Shown one piece after another: positions 37,602 to 47,140 of a stretch of DNA of 64,000 bases (positions within the stretch are counted from its first letter, which is position 1; each line of letters begins with the position of its first letter). A model generated the notes under the pieces. That model did not search any database. It saw only the letters and a program-made list of their open reading frames with translations, and was not told the origin of the DNA. Origin of the DNA: JASJBU01 sp963790775 (GTDB lineage: Bacteria; Pseudomonadota; Gammaproteobacteria; Chromatiales; Chromatiaceae); the NCBI GenBank assembly GCA_963790775.1, contig CAWBPR010000005.1, positions 434,001-498,000 on the forward strand, written 5' to 3'. Made by a program: the position numbers and the translations under genes.

Positions 37602-38432
37602 CTACTCGCCCAGGTAGACTTCGACCACCCGAGGATCGCTCTGCACTTCGTCCATGCTGCCTTCCGCCAGCACACTGCCCTGGTGCAGCACCGTGACCTT
37701 GTTGGCGATGGAGCGTACGAAGTCCATATCGTGTTCGACAACCACCACTGAATGTTTTCCGGCCAGTGAGGTGAGCAGCTCAGCGGTGCGATCCATCTCC
37801 TGATGGGTCATGCCCGCCACCGGTTCGTCCACCAGCAGCAGATGCGGGTCCTGCATCAGCAGCATGCCGATCTCCAGCCACTGCTTCTGGCCATGGGAGA
37901 GGGAGCCGGCCCGTTGCTGCAGATGCTCCACCAGACCGACGGTCACCAGCACCTCGTGGATACGGTCCCGTTGCTCACCGTTGAGTCTGGCCCAGAGGGT
38001 CGGCCAGACCCGTTTGTCACCGGCCATCGCCAGCTCCAGGTTTTCGAAGACGCTGTGCTGTTCGAAGACGGTAGGTTTTTGAAACTTACGGCCGATGCCC
38101 AGTTCGGCGATTTCCGGTTCACTGAGACGCAGCAGGTCGATGGTCTGGCCGAAGAAGGCGCTGCCGCTGTCCGGGCGGGTTTTGCCGGTGATGATGTCCA
38201 TCATGGTGGTCTTACCGGCGCCATTGGGTCCGATGATGCAGCGCAGTTCTCCGGCATCGATATACAGGGTCAGATCGTCGATGGCCTTGAAGCCGTCAAA
38301 GCTGACCGAGACCTCTTCCAGGTAAAGAACTGTACCGTGGCTGATATCCAGTTGCTGACCGGTAGTGGAGACCATGAAGTCCCATACCCGGTCGCGCCGC
38401 CAGGTGTCGCGAAAATCTTCCAAGCCGCTCAT
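37602..38432 (-). CDS. urtD: Urea ABC transporter ATP-binding protein UrtD
   Basis: 276 residues, LivG-like. Walker A GPNGAGKTT, a signature LSHGQKQWLEIG and Walker B LLLVDEPVAGMTHQEMDRT, which is the UrtD form. The ~35-residue extension before the ABC domain (MSGLEDFRDTWRRDRVWDFM) is common in UrtD. The start overlaps the urtC stop by four bases (ATGA). Confidence 0.95.
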   Translation of the reverse strand: MSGLEDFRDTWRRDRVWDFMVSTTGQQLDISHGTVLYLEEVSVSFDGFKAIDDLTLYIDAGELRCIIGPNGAGKTTMMDIITGKTRPDSGSAFFGQTIDLLRLSEPEIAELGIGRKFQKPTVFEQHSVFENLELAMAGDKRVWPTLWARLNGEQRDRIHEVLVTVGLVEHLQQRAGSLSHGQKQWLEIGMLLMQDPHLLLVDEPVAGMTHQEMDRTAELLTSLAGKHSVVVVEHDMDFVRSIANKVTVLHQGSVLAEGSMDEVQSDPRVVEVYLGE

Positions 38433-39517
38433 ACCGTAGCCTCCTTGCGCCGCAGCAGGCCGGTGATGCCTTTAGGCAGGAACAGGGTGACCAGTACGAA
38501 CAGGCCGCCGAGGGCGAACAGCCACATTTCCGGCAGGGCGGCGGTGAAATAGGTCTTGCCGTAGTTCACCATCAGAGCGCCGGCCACCGCCCCGTACAGG
38601 GTGGCGCGGCCCCCCACCGCCACCCAGATGACGAGTTCGATGGAGTTCAGCGGGGAGAACTCTCCCGGGTTGATAATGCCGACCTGGGGTACATAGAGCG
38701 CCCCGGCGATGCCCGCCAGCACGGCGGAGAAGGTGAAGATCCACAGCTTGACCCGTTCCACCTTGTAGCCGATGAAACGGGTGCGGTCTTCGGCATCCCG
38801 CACCGCCACCGCCACCCGGCCGAGCCGGGAGGTGACGATGGCGCGGCAGGCCAGATAGCCCAGGGCCAGGGCGATGGCCGAGGCGAGGAACAGGCCGATG
38901 CGGGTGGCATCCGACTGCAGACTGAAACCCAGGATGTCCTTGAAGTCGGTGAGTCCGTTATTGCCACCGAAGCCCATCTCATTGCGGAAGAAGGCGAGCA
39001 TCAGGGCATAGGTCAGGGCCTGGGTGATGATTGATAGATAGACCCCGGTGACCCGGGAGCGGAAGGCCAGCCAGCCGAACACAAAGGCCAGCAGGCCCGG
39101 TGCGATCATCACCATCAGGGCGGCGAACCAGAACTGGTCGAAGCCGTACCAGAACCACGGCAGCTCCTGCCAGTTGAGGAACACCATGAAGTCCGGCAGA
39201 TCAGGATTGCCGTAGACCCCGCGGTCGCCGATCTGACGCATCAGATACATGCCCATGGCATAGCCGCCGAGGGCGAAGAAGGCGGCATGGCCGAGGCTGA
39301 GGATGCCGAGATAGCCCCAGACCAGGTCCACCGCCACTGCCAGCAGGGCATAGCTGAGATATTTACCGGTGAGGGTGACCGTGTAGGTGGAGAGGTGCAG
39401 AGGATGACCCTCCGGCACTGCCAGATTGAGCACCGGGACAACTATCGCCACCACTAACAGCAGACCAAGGAAGATCTGACCGCCGCGGTCGCCTTTCAAT
39501 ATGTTAAATGGCTGCAT
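38429..39517 (-). CDS. urtC: Urea ABC transporter permease UrtC
   Basis: 362 residues with about ten membrane segments, LivM-like. LSLGHAAFFALGGYAMGMYL near residue 70 and the coupling segment in VGGRATLYGAVAGALMVNYG near the C-terminus are characteristic. It pairs with UrtB in the inner membrane. It follows urtB by three bases and overlaps urtD by four. Confidence 0.95.
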   Translation of the reverse strand: MQPFNILKGDRGGQIFLGLLLVVAIVVPVLNLAVPEGHPLHLSTYTVTLTGKYLSYALLAVAVDLVWGYLGILSLGHAAFFALGGYAMGMYLMRQIGDRGVYGNPDLPDFMVFLNWQELPWFWYGFDQFWFAALMVMIAPGLLAFVFGWLAFRSRVTGVYLSIITQALTYALMLAFFRNEMGFGGNNGLTDFKDILGFSLQSDATRIGLFLASAIALALGYLACRAIVTSRLGRVAVAVRDAEDRTRFIGYKVERVKLWIFTFSAVLAGIAGALYVPQVGIINPGEFSPLNSIELVIWVAVGGRATLYGAVAGALMVNYGKTYFTAALPEMWLFALGGLFVLVTLFLPKGITGLLRRKEATV

Positions 39518-39520
39518 AAA

Positions 39521-41143
39521 TCAGTCTCCAGCAGCACGGCCCTTCTGCGGGAAGAGTCCGCGCGGGCGTTTTTGAATGAACAGAATGATGAACACCAGCA
39601 CCAGGATCTTCGCCAGCACCGCCCCGGACCAGGGCTCGAGTATCTTGTTGGCGACTCCCAGGGAGAGTCCGCCCACCAGGGTGCCCCAGAGGTTGCCGAC
39701 TCCGCCGAACACCACCACCATGAAGGAGTCGATGATATAGGCCTGGCCCAGGTTGGGGCCAACGTTGGTCAGCTGACTGAGTGCTACGCCAGCCACTCCG
39801 GCGATGCCTGAACCGAGGCCGAAGGTCAGGGCGTCCACCCGCGCCGAGCGCACGCCCATGGCGCGGGCCATGGCCCGGTTCTGCGACACCGCGCGGACCT
39901 GCAACCCCAGGGCGGTGCGTTTCAGGATCAGAAACAGGCCGATGAACACAAGCAGGCAGAACAGGATGATGTAGAGCCGGTTGTAGGTCAGGGACAATAC
40001 GCTGTTGATCTCCAGCGCCCCCGACATCCAGTCCGGATTGGAGACCGGTACGTTTTGCGGCGAGATCAGGCTGCGCACCAGCTGCTGCAGGATCAGGCTG
40101 ATGCCGAAGGTGGCCAGCAGGGTCTCCAGCGGGCGGCCGTAGAGAAAACGGATTACGCTGCGTTCGATGATGATTCCCACCAGCCCGGAGACGATAAAAG
40201 CAGCGGGAATCGAGAGCAGCAGCGAGACCCCGGCGTAGTCCGGCAGCAGTTGCTGGATCAGATAGGTGGTGTAGGCGCCAAGCATGATCAACTCGCCGTG
40301 GGCCATGTTGATGACCCCCATGACACCGAAGGTGATGGCCAGGCCGATGGCGGCGAGCACCAGCACCGAGCCCAGGCTGACGCCGAAAAACAGGGTCTCG
40401 AGTACGCTGAACAACTGTAGCTTGAACGAGATGTCATCCAACGCGCGTTTCGCGGCCTTGGCTATCTCGGGGTGGGTTGGGTCCTGCTCCAGTTGCGCCA
40501 GTTTGGCGCGGATCGCCGGGTTCAAATTACCGGATACCTGTGCAATGGCATCGAGCCGGACCTGTTGCTCGGGAGAGTCGAGCTGGGCGATGGCCAGGGC
40601 GGTCTGCAGGGCCTCTTTGATCTCGGCATTGTTCTCCTGCTCCAGGATGGTGCGAAACAGGCTGAGGCTTGTCTCATCAATATTACCTGACATCGATTTG
40701 ATTGCTGACAGGCGGACCGCCGGGTCGGAATCGGAGAGATCGATCGAGGCCAGGGTATTGCGGATCTGGCTGCGCAGGGTGTTGTTGATGCCGATCTTTT
40801 TCAGCTTGCGCTTTTTGATGCTGCCCAGATCTTCGGCGGTCAGGGCGGAAGTGATCTGGTAGTGCTTGTCCGCTTTCTCCGCGATGACGATCTGTTTGTC
40901 GTCCTTCTTGATGAACAGGCGGTTGCTGAGCAGGGCATCGAGGATCATCTTGCTGCGTTCATCCCCGCTCTGGGCGATCAGCTCAATGCCCTTGGCTTTG
41001 TCGTCAAAACTCTTGGTCTTGAACAGCTCGAAGGCAGCCTCGATGGCCGCATCGTTGTTCTCCGCCATGGCCGCCGTGGCGAAAAGGGGCAGCCAGACGA
41101 GCAGCAGCAGTAACAGGCTGCGGTAGAGAGGTTTTCCGTGCAT
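39521..41143 (-). CDS. urtB: Urea ABC transporter permease UrtB
   Basis: 540 residues from ATG 41143, where a signal sequence (SLLLLLLVWLPLFATAAMA) begins; an ATG eight codons upstream is less likely. UrtB differs from LivH by a ~230-residue N-terminal periplasmic helical domain (HEAT-like, e.g. DLSDSDPAVRLSAIKSMSGN) before the permease (GVMGVINMAHGELIMLGAYT). The permease part has about eight membrane segments. The order urtA-B-C-D-E is standard. Confidence 0.93.
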   Translation of the reverse strand: MHGKPLYRSLLLLLLVWLPLFATAAMAENNDAAIEAAFELFKTKSFDDKAKGIELIAQSGDERSKMILDALLSNRLFIKKDDKQIVIAEKADKHYQITSALTAEDLGSIKKRKLKKIGINNTLRSQIRNTLASIDLSDSDPAVRLSAIKSMSGNIDETSLSLFRTILEQENNAEIKEALQTALAIAQLDSPEQQVRLDAIAQVSGNLNPAIRAKLAQLEQDPTHPEIAKAAKRALDDISFKLQLFSVLETLFFGVSLGSVLVLAAIGLAITFGVMGVINMAHGELIMLGAYTTYLIQQLLPDYAGVSLLLSIPAAFIVSGLVGIIIERSVIRFLYGRPLETLLATFGISLILQQLVRSLISPQNVPVSNPDWMSGALEINSVLSLTYNRLYIILFCLLVFIGLFLILKRTALGLQVRAVSQNRAMARAMGVRSARVDALTFGLGSGIAGVAGVALSQLTNVGPNLGQAYIIDSFMVVVFGGVGNLWGTLVGGLSLGVANKILEPWSGAVLAKILVLVFIILFIQKRPRGLFPQKGRAAGD

Positions 41144-41237
41144 GTCTACCCGTGTGTATGGGTGCATGAGTCTTTACCTGGGTGCAGGGTGAATGACGAG
41201 AGGTTAACAGGACACCCCCCAGCAGGGGGTGTCACTA

Positions 41238-42548
41238 TCACGACCGGATCAATAGTTTTGACCGGAGCACTTCTTGGTCTTGGTGTTGTAATTGCCGCAG
41301 GAGATCGGGCGGCGTCCAGTCGGCAATGATGTCCTTGGAGCCCGGCAGAAAATCGGACCAGGCATCACCCGGTACCGCGCCCTCGGTCCGCCAGACCACG
41401 CTGAACTGACCATCGTCCTGGATCTCGCCGATCAGTACCGGTTTGGTGATGTGGTGGTTTTTCAGCATCTTGGCGGTGCCGCCGGTCAGGTTGGGCACCT
41501 CGACACCGATGATCGCTTCCGCCACCTTGTCGGTGTCGGTGCTGCCGGCCTTCTCCACCGCCTTGACCCACATATTGAAGCCGATGTAGTGGGCCTCCAT
41601 CGGGTCGTTGCTGACCCGCTCTTCGTTCTTGATGAAGGTCTGCCAGCTTTCGATGAAGCTGTCGTTGGCCGGCGCATCGACGCTCATGAAGTAGTTCCAG
41701 GCGGCCAGATGTCCCACCAGGGGTTTGGTATCGATGCCGGAGAGTTCTTCTTCGCCGACGGAAAAGGCGACCACCGGGATCTCCTCGGCGGAGAGACCCT
41801 GGTTGCCGAGCTCTTTATAGAAGGGCACATTGGCGTCACCGTTGATGGTGGAGACCACGGCGGTCTTCTTGCCCTCTGAACCGAATTTCTTGATGTCAGA
41901 GACGATGGACTGCCAGTCGGAATGACCGAACGGGGTGTAGTTGATCATGATGTCCGCTTCCGCCACGCCTTTGGCCTTCAGATAGGCCTCGAGGATCTTG
42001 TTGGTGGTGCGGGGATAGACATAGTCGGTACCTGCCAGTACCCAGCGTTTGACGCCGATATCATTCATCAGATAGTCCACTGCCGGGATTGCCTGTTGAT
42101 TCGGTGCGGCGCCGGTATAGAAGACATTTTTGGAGGATTCCTCGCCCTCATACTGTACCGGGTAGAACAGCAGGCTGTTCAGTTCCTCGAACACCGGCAG
42201 TACCGATTTGCGGGACACCGAGGTCCAGCAGCCGAAGACCGAGGCGACCTTCTCCTTCTCGATCAGCTCACGGGCCTTCTCCGCAAACAGCGGCCAGTTG
42301 GAGGCGGGATCGACCACCACCGCTTCCAGCTTTTTACCGAGCAGACCGCCTTTCTTGTTCTGTTCCTCGATCAGCATCAGCATGGTGTCCTTGAGGGTGG
42401 TCTCGCTGATGGCCATGGTACCGGACAGGGAGTGCAGGATACCGACCTTGATGGTATCGGCAGCCGAGGCTATGGAAGACATTCCAATGGCTACTGCCAC
42501 GACCGTGCCGGTGAACAGCTTTTTTAGGGGGGCTTGCAAAGGCTTCAT
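41238..42548 (-). CDS. urtA: Urea ABC transporter substrate-binding protein UrtA
   Basis: Signal peptide (TGTVVAVAIGMSSIASA) then a LivK-type periplasmic domain: TIKVGILHSLSGTMAISE, SVFGCWTSVSRKSVLPVFEE, LFYPVQYEGEESSKNVFYTG. These are UrtA-specific. The literal ORF ends 41238 with an odd tail (DLLRQLQHQDQEVLR). Removing one G (CCGCCC[G]ATC, near 41300) gives PPISCGNYNTKTKKCSGQNY and a stop at 41249, the normal UrtA end with its two Cys. The main fold is unaffected. It is the first gene of the urt-ure operon, with a sigma-54 promoter about 65 bases upstream. Confidence 0.93.
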   Translation of the reverse strand: MKPLQAPLKKLFTGTVVAVAIGMSSIASAADTIKVGILHSLSGTMAISETTLKDTMLMLIEEQNKKGGLLGKKLEAVVVDPASNWPLFAEKARELIEKEKVASVFGCWTSVSRKSVLPVFEELNSLLFYPVQYEGEESSKNVFYTGAAPNQQAIPAVDYLMNDIGVKRWVLAGTDYVYPRTTNKILEAYLKAKGVAEADIMINYTPFGHSDWQSIVSDIKKFGSEGKKTAVVSTINGDANVPFYKELGNQGLSAEEIPVVAFSVGEEELSGIDTKPLVGHLAAWNYFMSVDAPANDSFIESWQTFIKNEERVSNDPMEAHYIGFNMWVKAVEKAGSTDTDKVAEAIIGVEVPNLTGGTAKMLKNHHITKPVLIGEIQDDGQFSVVWRTEGAVPGDAWSDFLPGSKDIIADWTPPDLLRQLQHQDQEVLRSKLLIRS

Positions 42549-42611
42549 AATATCTCCTCAGAGCTTGGGTTTACTTTAGTTATGCGAAGTCTGTGTTGCA
42601 GAGAGCTAATG

Positions 42612-42627
42612 AGCAAATGTCATGCCA
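42612..42627 (-). promoter_or_regulatory. Sigma-54 promoter of the urt-ure operon
   Basis: On the minus strand: TGGCATGACATTTGCT. This fits the -24/-12 consensus TGGCAC-N5-TTGCW with one change (C to T) and exact GG-GC spacing. The start site should fall near 42600, giving a ~50-base leader before urtA. A Shine-Dalgarno-like GAGGAG lies just before the urtA ATG. Confidence 0.78.
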
Positions 42628-42683
42628 TCTAATTATCTATTCTGAATCAGTGAGTTGTTGCAGGTGTTTTGCTATTGGCTCTT

Positions 42684-42712
42684 TGCGGACGCACTAAAAT
42701 AGTGCGTCCGCA
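42684..42712. promoter_or_regulatory. NtrC-type binding palindrome upstream of urtA
   Basis: A 29-base perfect palindrome centred at 42698; its core GCACTAAAATAGTGC (42691-42705) matches the NtrC half-sites GCAC and GTGC with seven bases between. It lies about 100 bases upstream of the predicted sigma-54 start, in the usual enhancer position. The outer CGGACG/CGTCCG arms are extra and could reflect another regulator or a cruciform. Confidence 0.65.
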
Positions 42713-42863
42713 CCAGGGTGTTGGGCTGTTTTAAGGCATTGAATTCCTGACTTTGCCTGGCTGTCCGCAGCTAAGGGGCGTTTGTATGAAGATTTTTCGA
42801 GGTTACCAGGGAAGGATGCCTTTATAATGCCTGGGTTTTTTTGTATTTCACCCAGGGGGCTGA

Positions 42864-44267
42864 GTGGGGGAACGAGTGGATAAAGCAAGCAAGCCGGGTG
42901 GTTGGCTGGAGACCCTGAAGATCTACAGGCAGCCCAGGGTCCGCAGTATGCTGTTTCTCGGCTTTTCTGCGGGTCTGCCCCTGTTGCTGGTATTCGGCAC
43001 CCTCTCTTTCTGGCTGCGGGAGGCGGGGATAGAGCGCAGCACGATCGGCTTTATCAGCTGGGTGGCCCTGGCTTACGGCTTCAAGTGGGTCTGGGCGCCC
43101 CTGGTGGATCGCCTGCCACTGCCCTGGCTGACCCGTTGGCTGGGCCGGCGGCGCAGCTGGATGTTGTTTGCCCAGTTGATGGTAATTGCCGGACTGACCG
43201 GAATGGCCCTCTCTGATCCACTGGATGGCCTTGTCCTGTTTGCTTCACTGGCATTGCTGGTCGCTTTCTCCTCCGCCACCCAGGATATCGCCATCGATGC
43301 CTACCGCATCGAGTCGGTTGAGGAGTTGTTGCAGGGCGCCATGGCCTCCAGTTATATGGTGGGGTATCGTCTGGCGATGATCATGAGCGGCGCCGGAGCG
43401 CTGGCGATTGCCGCCTATTTCGATCAGCTTGATGGTCTCTATCAGCAGAGCGCCTGGATGGCGGCCTATCTGAGCATGGCTGCTTTGATGCTGGTTGGTG
43501 TAGTCACCGTGCTGGTTATCGATGAGCCCGATGTCCATCCGGATCAGATGACTCAGGCGCGCGAGGCCAGAGCCGAGGCACGGATCGAACGGCAAAGCTG
43601 GCTGCCGGCCCCGTTGCGGGCCTTCAGTGAGTGGTTCTACGATGCGGTGATCAGTCCGTTTGCCGACTTTATCTTGCGCTATCGCTGGCAGGCCCTGTTG
43701 ATCCTGGCTTTGATCGCCACCTATCGGATCTCGGATGTGGTGCTGGGGGTGATCTCCAATGTCTTCTACGTGGATCTCGGTTTCAGTAAAGCCGAGGTGG
43801 CGGCGATCACCAAGGTCTACGGGGTGATCATGACCCTGTTGGGCGCCGGGCTGGGTGGATTGCTGATGGTCAGGCTGGGGGTGATGCGCATTCTGTTTGC
43901 GGGAGGTCTGCTCGCGGCGGCAACCAACCTGCTGTTTGCTCTGCTATCCACTCTGGGGCACGATGTGATGATGCTTACATTGGTGATCTCCATCGATAAC
44001 CTCAGTGCAGGGCTGGCCACTGCGGCCTTTGTGGCCTATCTTTCGAGCCTCACCAATGTCTCTTACTCCGCTACTCAGTACGCACTGTTCAGCTCGGTGA
44101 TGCTGTTGCTGCCGAAGTTTCTCGGAGGCTTTTCGGGCGTCATGGTGGACGGGATGGGCTACCCGACTTTTTTTCTGATTACAACTTTGATGGGGGTTCC
44201 GGTGCTGGTGTTGATTCTCTTGGCGATGCGTTATGTTCCCTCCAGCGGGTACCGAAAACATGCTTGA
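42864..44267 (+). CDS. ampG: AmpG-type muropeptide permease (MFS)
   Basis: 467 residues from GTG 42864; a GTG at 42876 with a GGGGG upstream is also possible. AmpG imports GlcNAc-anhydroMurNAc peptides for cell-wall recycling. Twelve or more membrane segments are visible. FLGFSAGLPLLLVFGTLSFW, GFKWVWAPLVDRLPLP, SSATQDIAIDAYRIESV and SYSATQYALFSSVMLLLPKF are AmpG signatures. It is divergent from urtA. The following gene overlaps its stop by eight bases. Confidence 0.9.
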   Translation: MGERVDKASKPGGWLETLKIYRQPRVRSMLFLGFSAGLPLLLVFGTLSFWLREAGIERSTIGFISWVALAYGFKWVWAPLVDRLPLPWLTRWLGRRRSWMLFAQLMVIAGLTGMALSDPLDGLVLFASLALLVAFSSATQDIAIDAYRIESVEELLQGAMASSYMVGYRLAMIMSGAGALAIAAYFDQLDGLYQQSAWMAAYLSMAALMLVGVVTVLVIDEPDVHPDQMTQAREARAEARIERQSWLPAPLRAFSEWFYDAVISPFADFILRYRWQALLILALIATYRISDVVLGVISNVFYVDLGFSKAEVAAITKVYGVIMTLLGAGLGGLLMVRLGVMRILFAGGLLAAATNLLFALLSTLGHDVMMLTLVISIDNLSAGLATAAFVAYLSSLTNVSYSATQYALFSSVMLLLPKFLGGFSGVMVDGMGYPTFFLITTLMGVPVLVLILLAMRYVPSSGYRKHA

Positions 44268-44940
44268 ACAGTCGAGTTATCTTGCGGCATTTGTAGTAGG
44301 CCTGCTGGGTGTAGGCCATTGCGCAGGTATGTGCGGAGGCATCATCGGCGCCTTGACCTTCGGTCTGCCGGAAAAGATCCGCGCCGATTTCGCCAGCACC
44401 CTGCCTTATCAACTGGGTTACAACCTGGGACGGATCACCAGCTATACCGTGGCAGGCGGCATCATGGGAGGATTGGGTATGCTGCTCGCGGAGATCATGC
44501 CCATCTATATCGCCCAGCAGGCCCTGCTGGTTATTGCCGGGCTGTTCATGATCTTTCTCGGACTCTATCTGGGAGGCTGGTGGCTGGGGTTGTCCCGCAT
44601 CGAAAAGCTGGGCGGCGGTCTCTGGCAACGCATCGAACCCTATGCCCGGAAACTGCTGCCCGTGCATACCCCCGGTCAGGCCTGGCTGTTGGGCCTGGTC
44701 TGGGGCTGGATTCCCTGCGGCCTGGTCTACAGTATGCTGGTCTGGACGGTGTCCTCGGGCAGTGTGGTCAAAGGGGCGGGTCTGATGCTCGCTTTCGGCC
44801 TGGGCACCCTGCCCAGTGTCTTCGCCATGGGACTGGTGGCGGGCAGCCTGGCTCGCTGGTCAAAGGATATCCGGGTGCGGCGCTTCGCCGGCCTGACCGT
44901 CATTCTGTTTGGGATTGCTACTTTGTGGCAGGTTTTCTAG
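44260..44940 (+). CDS. DsbD_2/TauE-like sulfite exporter family membrane protein
   Basis: 226 residues from ATG 44260 (LEQSSYLAAFVVGLLGVGHC). It has six hydrophobic segments. GHCAGMCGGIIGAL and WGWIPCGLVYSMLVW carry the paired Cys/Pro-Cys positions of the family related to DsbD and CcdA, often called 'sulfite exporter TauE/SafE' or UreH-like. Members usually move reducing power or metals across the inner membrane. It overlaps ampG by eight bases, so it is probably co-transcribed with it. Substrate unknown. Confidence 0.8.
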   Translation: MLEQSSYLAAFVVGLLGVGHCAGMCGGIIGALTFGLPEKIRADFASTLPYQLGYNLGRITSYTVAGGIMGGLGMLLAEIMPIYIAQQALLVIAGLFMIFLGLYLGGWWLGLSRIEKLGGGLWQRIEPYARKLLPVHTPGQAWLLGLVWGWIPCGLVYSMLVWTVSSGSVVKGAGLMLAFGLGTLPSVFAMGLVAGSLARWSKDIRVRRFAGLTVILFGIATLWQVF

Positions 44941-44951
44941 CGGCGGCGTCA

Positions 44952-45341
44952 ATGTCATCACTGATACTCTATTCCATAATTGAATCCCCCGGACATCCGG
45001 ATTTCTCCGCACTCTACCGGCAGCTGAAGTTCACCGAGCTCCAGTTCAAGTCGATGCGCAAGGCGATGTCACATCTGAAAAAACAACCGCCGGACTTTGT
45101 GGTGGCCGAGTTTTTCTACGGCTATGCCAACAACTATGCCGGGGTAAATATCAGCAACCTGGATGTGTTTCTGTTCAGTCTGCAGAAATATGCGCCACAG
45201 GCCAAAGTCATCGTCCTGGTGGAGAAGAAGGAGCGGGGGTATGTAGATCCTCTGAAACGGATCTTTCCACTGCATGCTGTGTTGCAGCACCCTGTAACTC
45301 AAGAGGATGTCAGACAATTCCTGATTACCGGCGCTGTTTAA
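44952..45341 (+). CDS. Uncharacterised small cytoplasmic protein
   Basis: 129 residues from ATG 44952. The longer frame from 44319 is a shadow of the preceding gene and is rejected. MSSLILYSIIESPGHPDFSA, then FSLQKYAPQAKVIVLVEKKE and DVRQFLITGAV: alternating hydrophobic strands and helices suggest a flavodoxin/receiver-like alpha-beta fold without the receiver phospho-Asp triad. No known family is assigned. It is 11 bases after the DsbD_2-like gene and may share its transcript. Confidence 0.72.
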   Translation: MSSLILYSIIESPGHPDFSALYRQLKFTELQFKSMRKAMSHLKKQPPDFVVAEFFYGYANNYAGVNISNLDVFLFSLQKYAPQAKVIVLVEKKERGYVDPLKRIFPLHAVLQHPVTQEDVRQFLITGAV

Positions 45342-45504
45342 ATTGCATAACTCCCGGTAACACTGCTTCGGTTGTCTTGGATAAAAATTTTACGGGGAGT
45401 AATGTATCTGGCAACTATTCAGATTGCTGCAAAAAAAGTGATATTTGATTGTGGCCGATTATTATAGAGCGCCGTATGAGGCTGCTTCATCAGGAGAAGT
45501 GCTT

Positions 45505-45906
45505 GTGAAAGATTTGATTTGGAGCAAAACGCTGAGTGTCGACGTCAAGGAAATAGATGAAGATCACCGCAGGCTTGTGGAACTGCTGAATATCCTCAAC
45601 CACTCGGTAGTGGAAGGGGATGCGACAAACTATATCGAGGCGGTGCTGGAAGAGCTGATAAGTTGCACCGTATGGCACTTCAGGCATGAAGAGCGGTTGA
45701 TGCTGAAGTATGGCTATGAAGGTTTTATGGAACACAAGACGGAGCACCAGGAGTTGATCGATAGCGCCAAGGCGCTGCAGCAGAGGTTCCTGCAGGATGG
45801 CAAACTGCTTGTAAGTAAAGATATCGAGTTTCTGGAGCATTGGTTGACCGAGCATATACTGATAGCCGATATGGAGTTGGGCGCTTATCTCGTCAAGGTG
45901 ATGTAG
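45505..45906 (+). CDS. Bacteriohemerythrin
   Basis: 133 residues from GTG 45505, preceded by AGGAG at 45492; the extended frame from 45445 is less likely. It binds O2 at a non-heme di-iron site in a four-helix bundle. The ligands are in WSKTLSVDVKEIDEDHRRLV (His), HFRHEERLM (His, Glu), EHKTEHQEL (two His) and WLTEHILIADMELG (His, Asp). This is the normal single-domain length. It may buffer O2 or sense it for a micro-oxic lifestyle (inference). Confidence 0.92.
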   Translation: MKDLIWSKTLSVDVKEIDEDHRRLVELLNILNHSVVEGDATNYIEAVLEELISCTVWHFRHEERLMLKYGYEGFMEHKTEHQELIDSAKALQQRFLQDGKLLVSKDIEFLEHWLTEHILIADMELGAYLVKVM

Positions 45907-46135
45907 GTTGCTTGTGAAAGCCCTCCGGTCAGTACCGCTGTCATCAGTATTGGCCCGCAATGGGCAGGCACCTTAATCTGAGCAGTGAAAATATTCGTTT
46001 TCGATCGTCCGGTTCGAGGTCGGTTTCGTCAATCTGGCTACAGGTTGTAAGTGCCGGATATTTCCCCGAATGCTGGATACGTTTTAACAGCAGCCATTTG
46101 AGTTGAGCAACATAGCTCAATCATCAGATCGCCGA

Positions 46136-47140
46136 TTAACTGCTTACTGATTGGAACGGCAACCGGGAAGGACTGACATAGCCGGCGGCCCGCTGGATGA
46201 GTTCAGGGCCGGCACCTGGTTTGTGCGCCTCTTCGCTGATCAGACGCCGCCATCTTCTGGCGCCGGGACAGCCATGGAACAGACCCAGGATGTGGCGGGT
46301 AATCTGGTTGAGGGCGATGCCCTGTTGCATCTCCCGCTCGATAAAAGGCAACAACCTGTCGAGCACCTGATGGCGACTGGGTATCGGGTGAGAGTCTCCA
46401 AAAATCAGTCGATCAGCATCCGCCAGTATCCAGGGATTATGGTAGGCCTCACGGCCGATCATCACGCCATCCAGTTTTTGCAGATGTGATTGCGCCTGTG
46501 CCAGACCGGTGATGCCGCCGTTGAGGGTGAACCCCTGCTGCGGATATTCCTGCTTGAGCTGTTCCACGACGTCGTATCGCAGCGGCGGTATCTCGCGGTT
46601 CTGCTTCGGACTGAGTCCCTGCAGCCAGGCCTTGCGTGCGTGAATGATGAAGTGGTCACAACCCGCCTCGATCTGCGTCTCGATGAATCGGCACAGCGCT
46701 GCATAGCTGTCATTGTCGTCGATACCGATGCGGGTCTTGACCGTGACCGGGATGGCTGCGGCCCCTTGCATCGCCCTGACACAATCCGCCACCAGGGCAG
46801 GCTCCGCCATCAGGCAGGCGCCGAAGCGACCATTCTGAACCCGGTCCGAGGGGCAGCCCACATTCAGGTTTACCTCGTCATAACCTGCCGCCTCGGCGAG
46901 TAGGGCGCATGCGGCCAGTTGATTGGGATCGCTGCCGCCCAGCTGGATCGCCACCGGGTGCTCACTCTGGTCATATCTCAGGAAGCGTTCCGCATCACCA
47001 TGCAGCAGGGCGCTGGTGGTGATCATCTCGGTATAGAGCAGGGTGTGTTTTGTGATCAATCGGATAAAAAAGCGGAAATGCCGGTCGGTCCAGTCCAGCA
47101 TTGGAGCAATAGATAGCTTTCGGGAAAATTTTGACAGCAT
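46136..47140 (-). CDS. dusA: tRNA-dihydrouridine synthase A
   Basis: 334 residues. DusA reduces uridine 20/20a in the tRNA D loop using FMN and NADPH. APMLDWTDRHFRFF near the start, VNLNVGCPSDRVQNGRFGA with the catalytic Cys, HARKAWLQGLSPKQNREIPP and GVMIGREAYHNPW are DusA signatures. The C-terminal tRNA-binding domain has HILGLFHGCPGARRWRRLIS. It is monocistronic. Confidence 0.95.
   Translation of the reverse strand: MLSKFSRKLSIAPMLDWTDRHFRFFIRLITKHTLLYTEMITTSALLHGDAERFLRYDQSEHPVAIQLGGSDPNQLAACALLAEAAGYDEVNLNVGCPSDRVQNGRFGACLMAEPALVADCVRAMQGAAAIPVTVKTRIGIDDNDSYAALCRFIETQIEAGCDHFIIHARKAWLQGLSPKQNREIPPLRYDVVEQLKQEYPQQGFTLNGGITGLAQAQSHLQKLDGVMIGREAYHNPWILADADRLIFGDSHPIPSRHQVLDRLLPFIEREMQQGIALNQITRHILGLFHGCPGARRWRRLISEEAHKPGAGPELIQRAAGYVSPSRLPFQSVSS

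Noticed and set aside
42684..42712. Palindrome as a rho-independent terminator
   Set aside because: No T run on either strand and no gene ending nearby; position and core fit an activator site better.
44319..45341. 340-codon ORF spanning the DsbD_2-like gene and the next gene
   Set aside because: The first two thirds are a shadow of the DsbD_2-like gene; only the part from ATG 44952 looks like protein.
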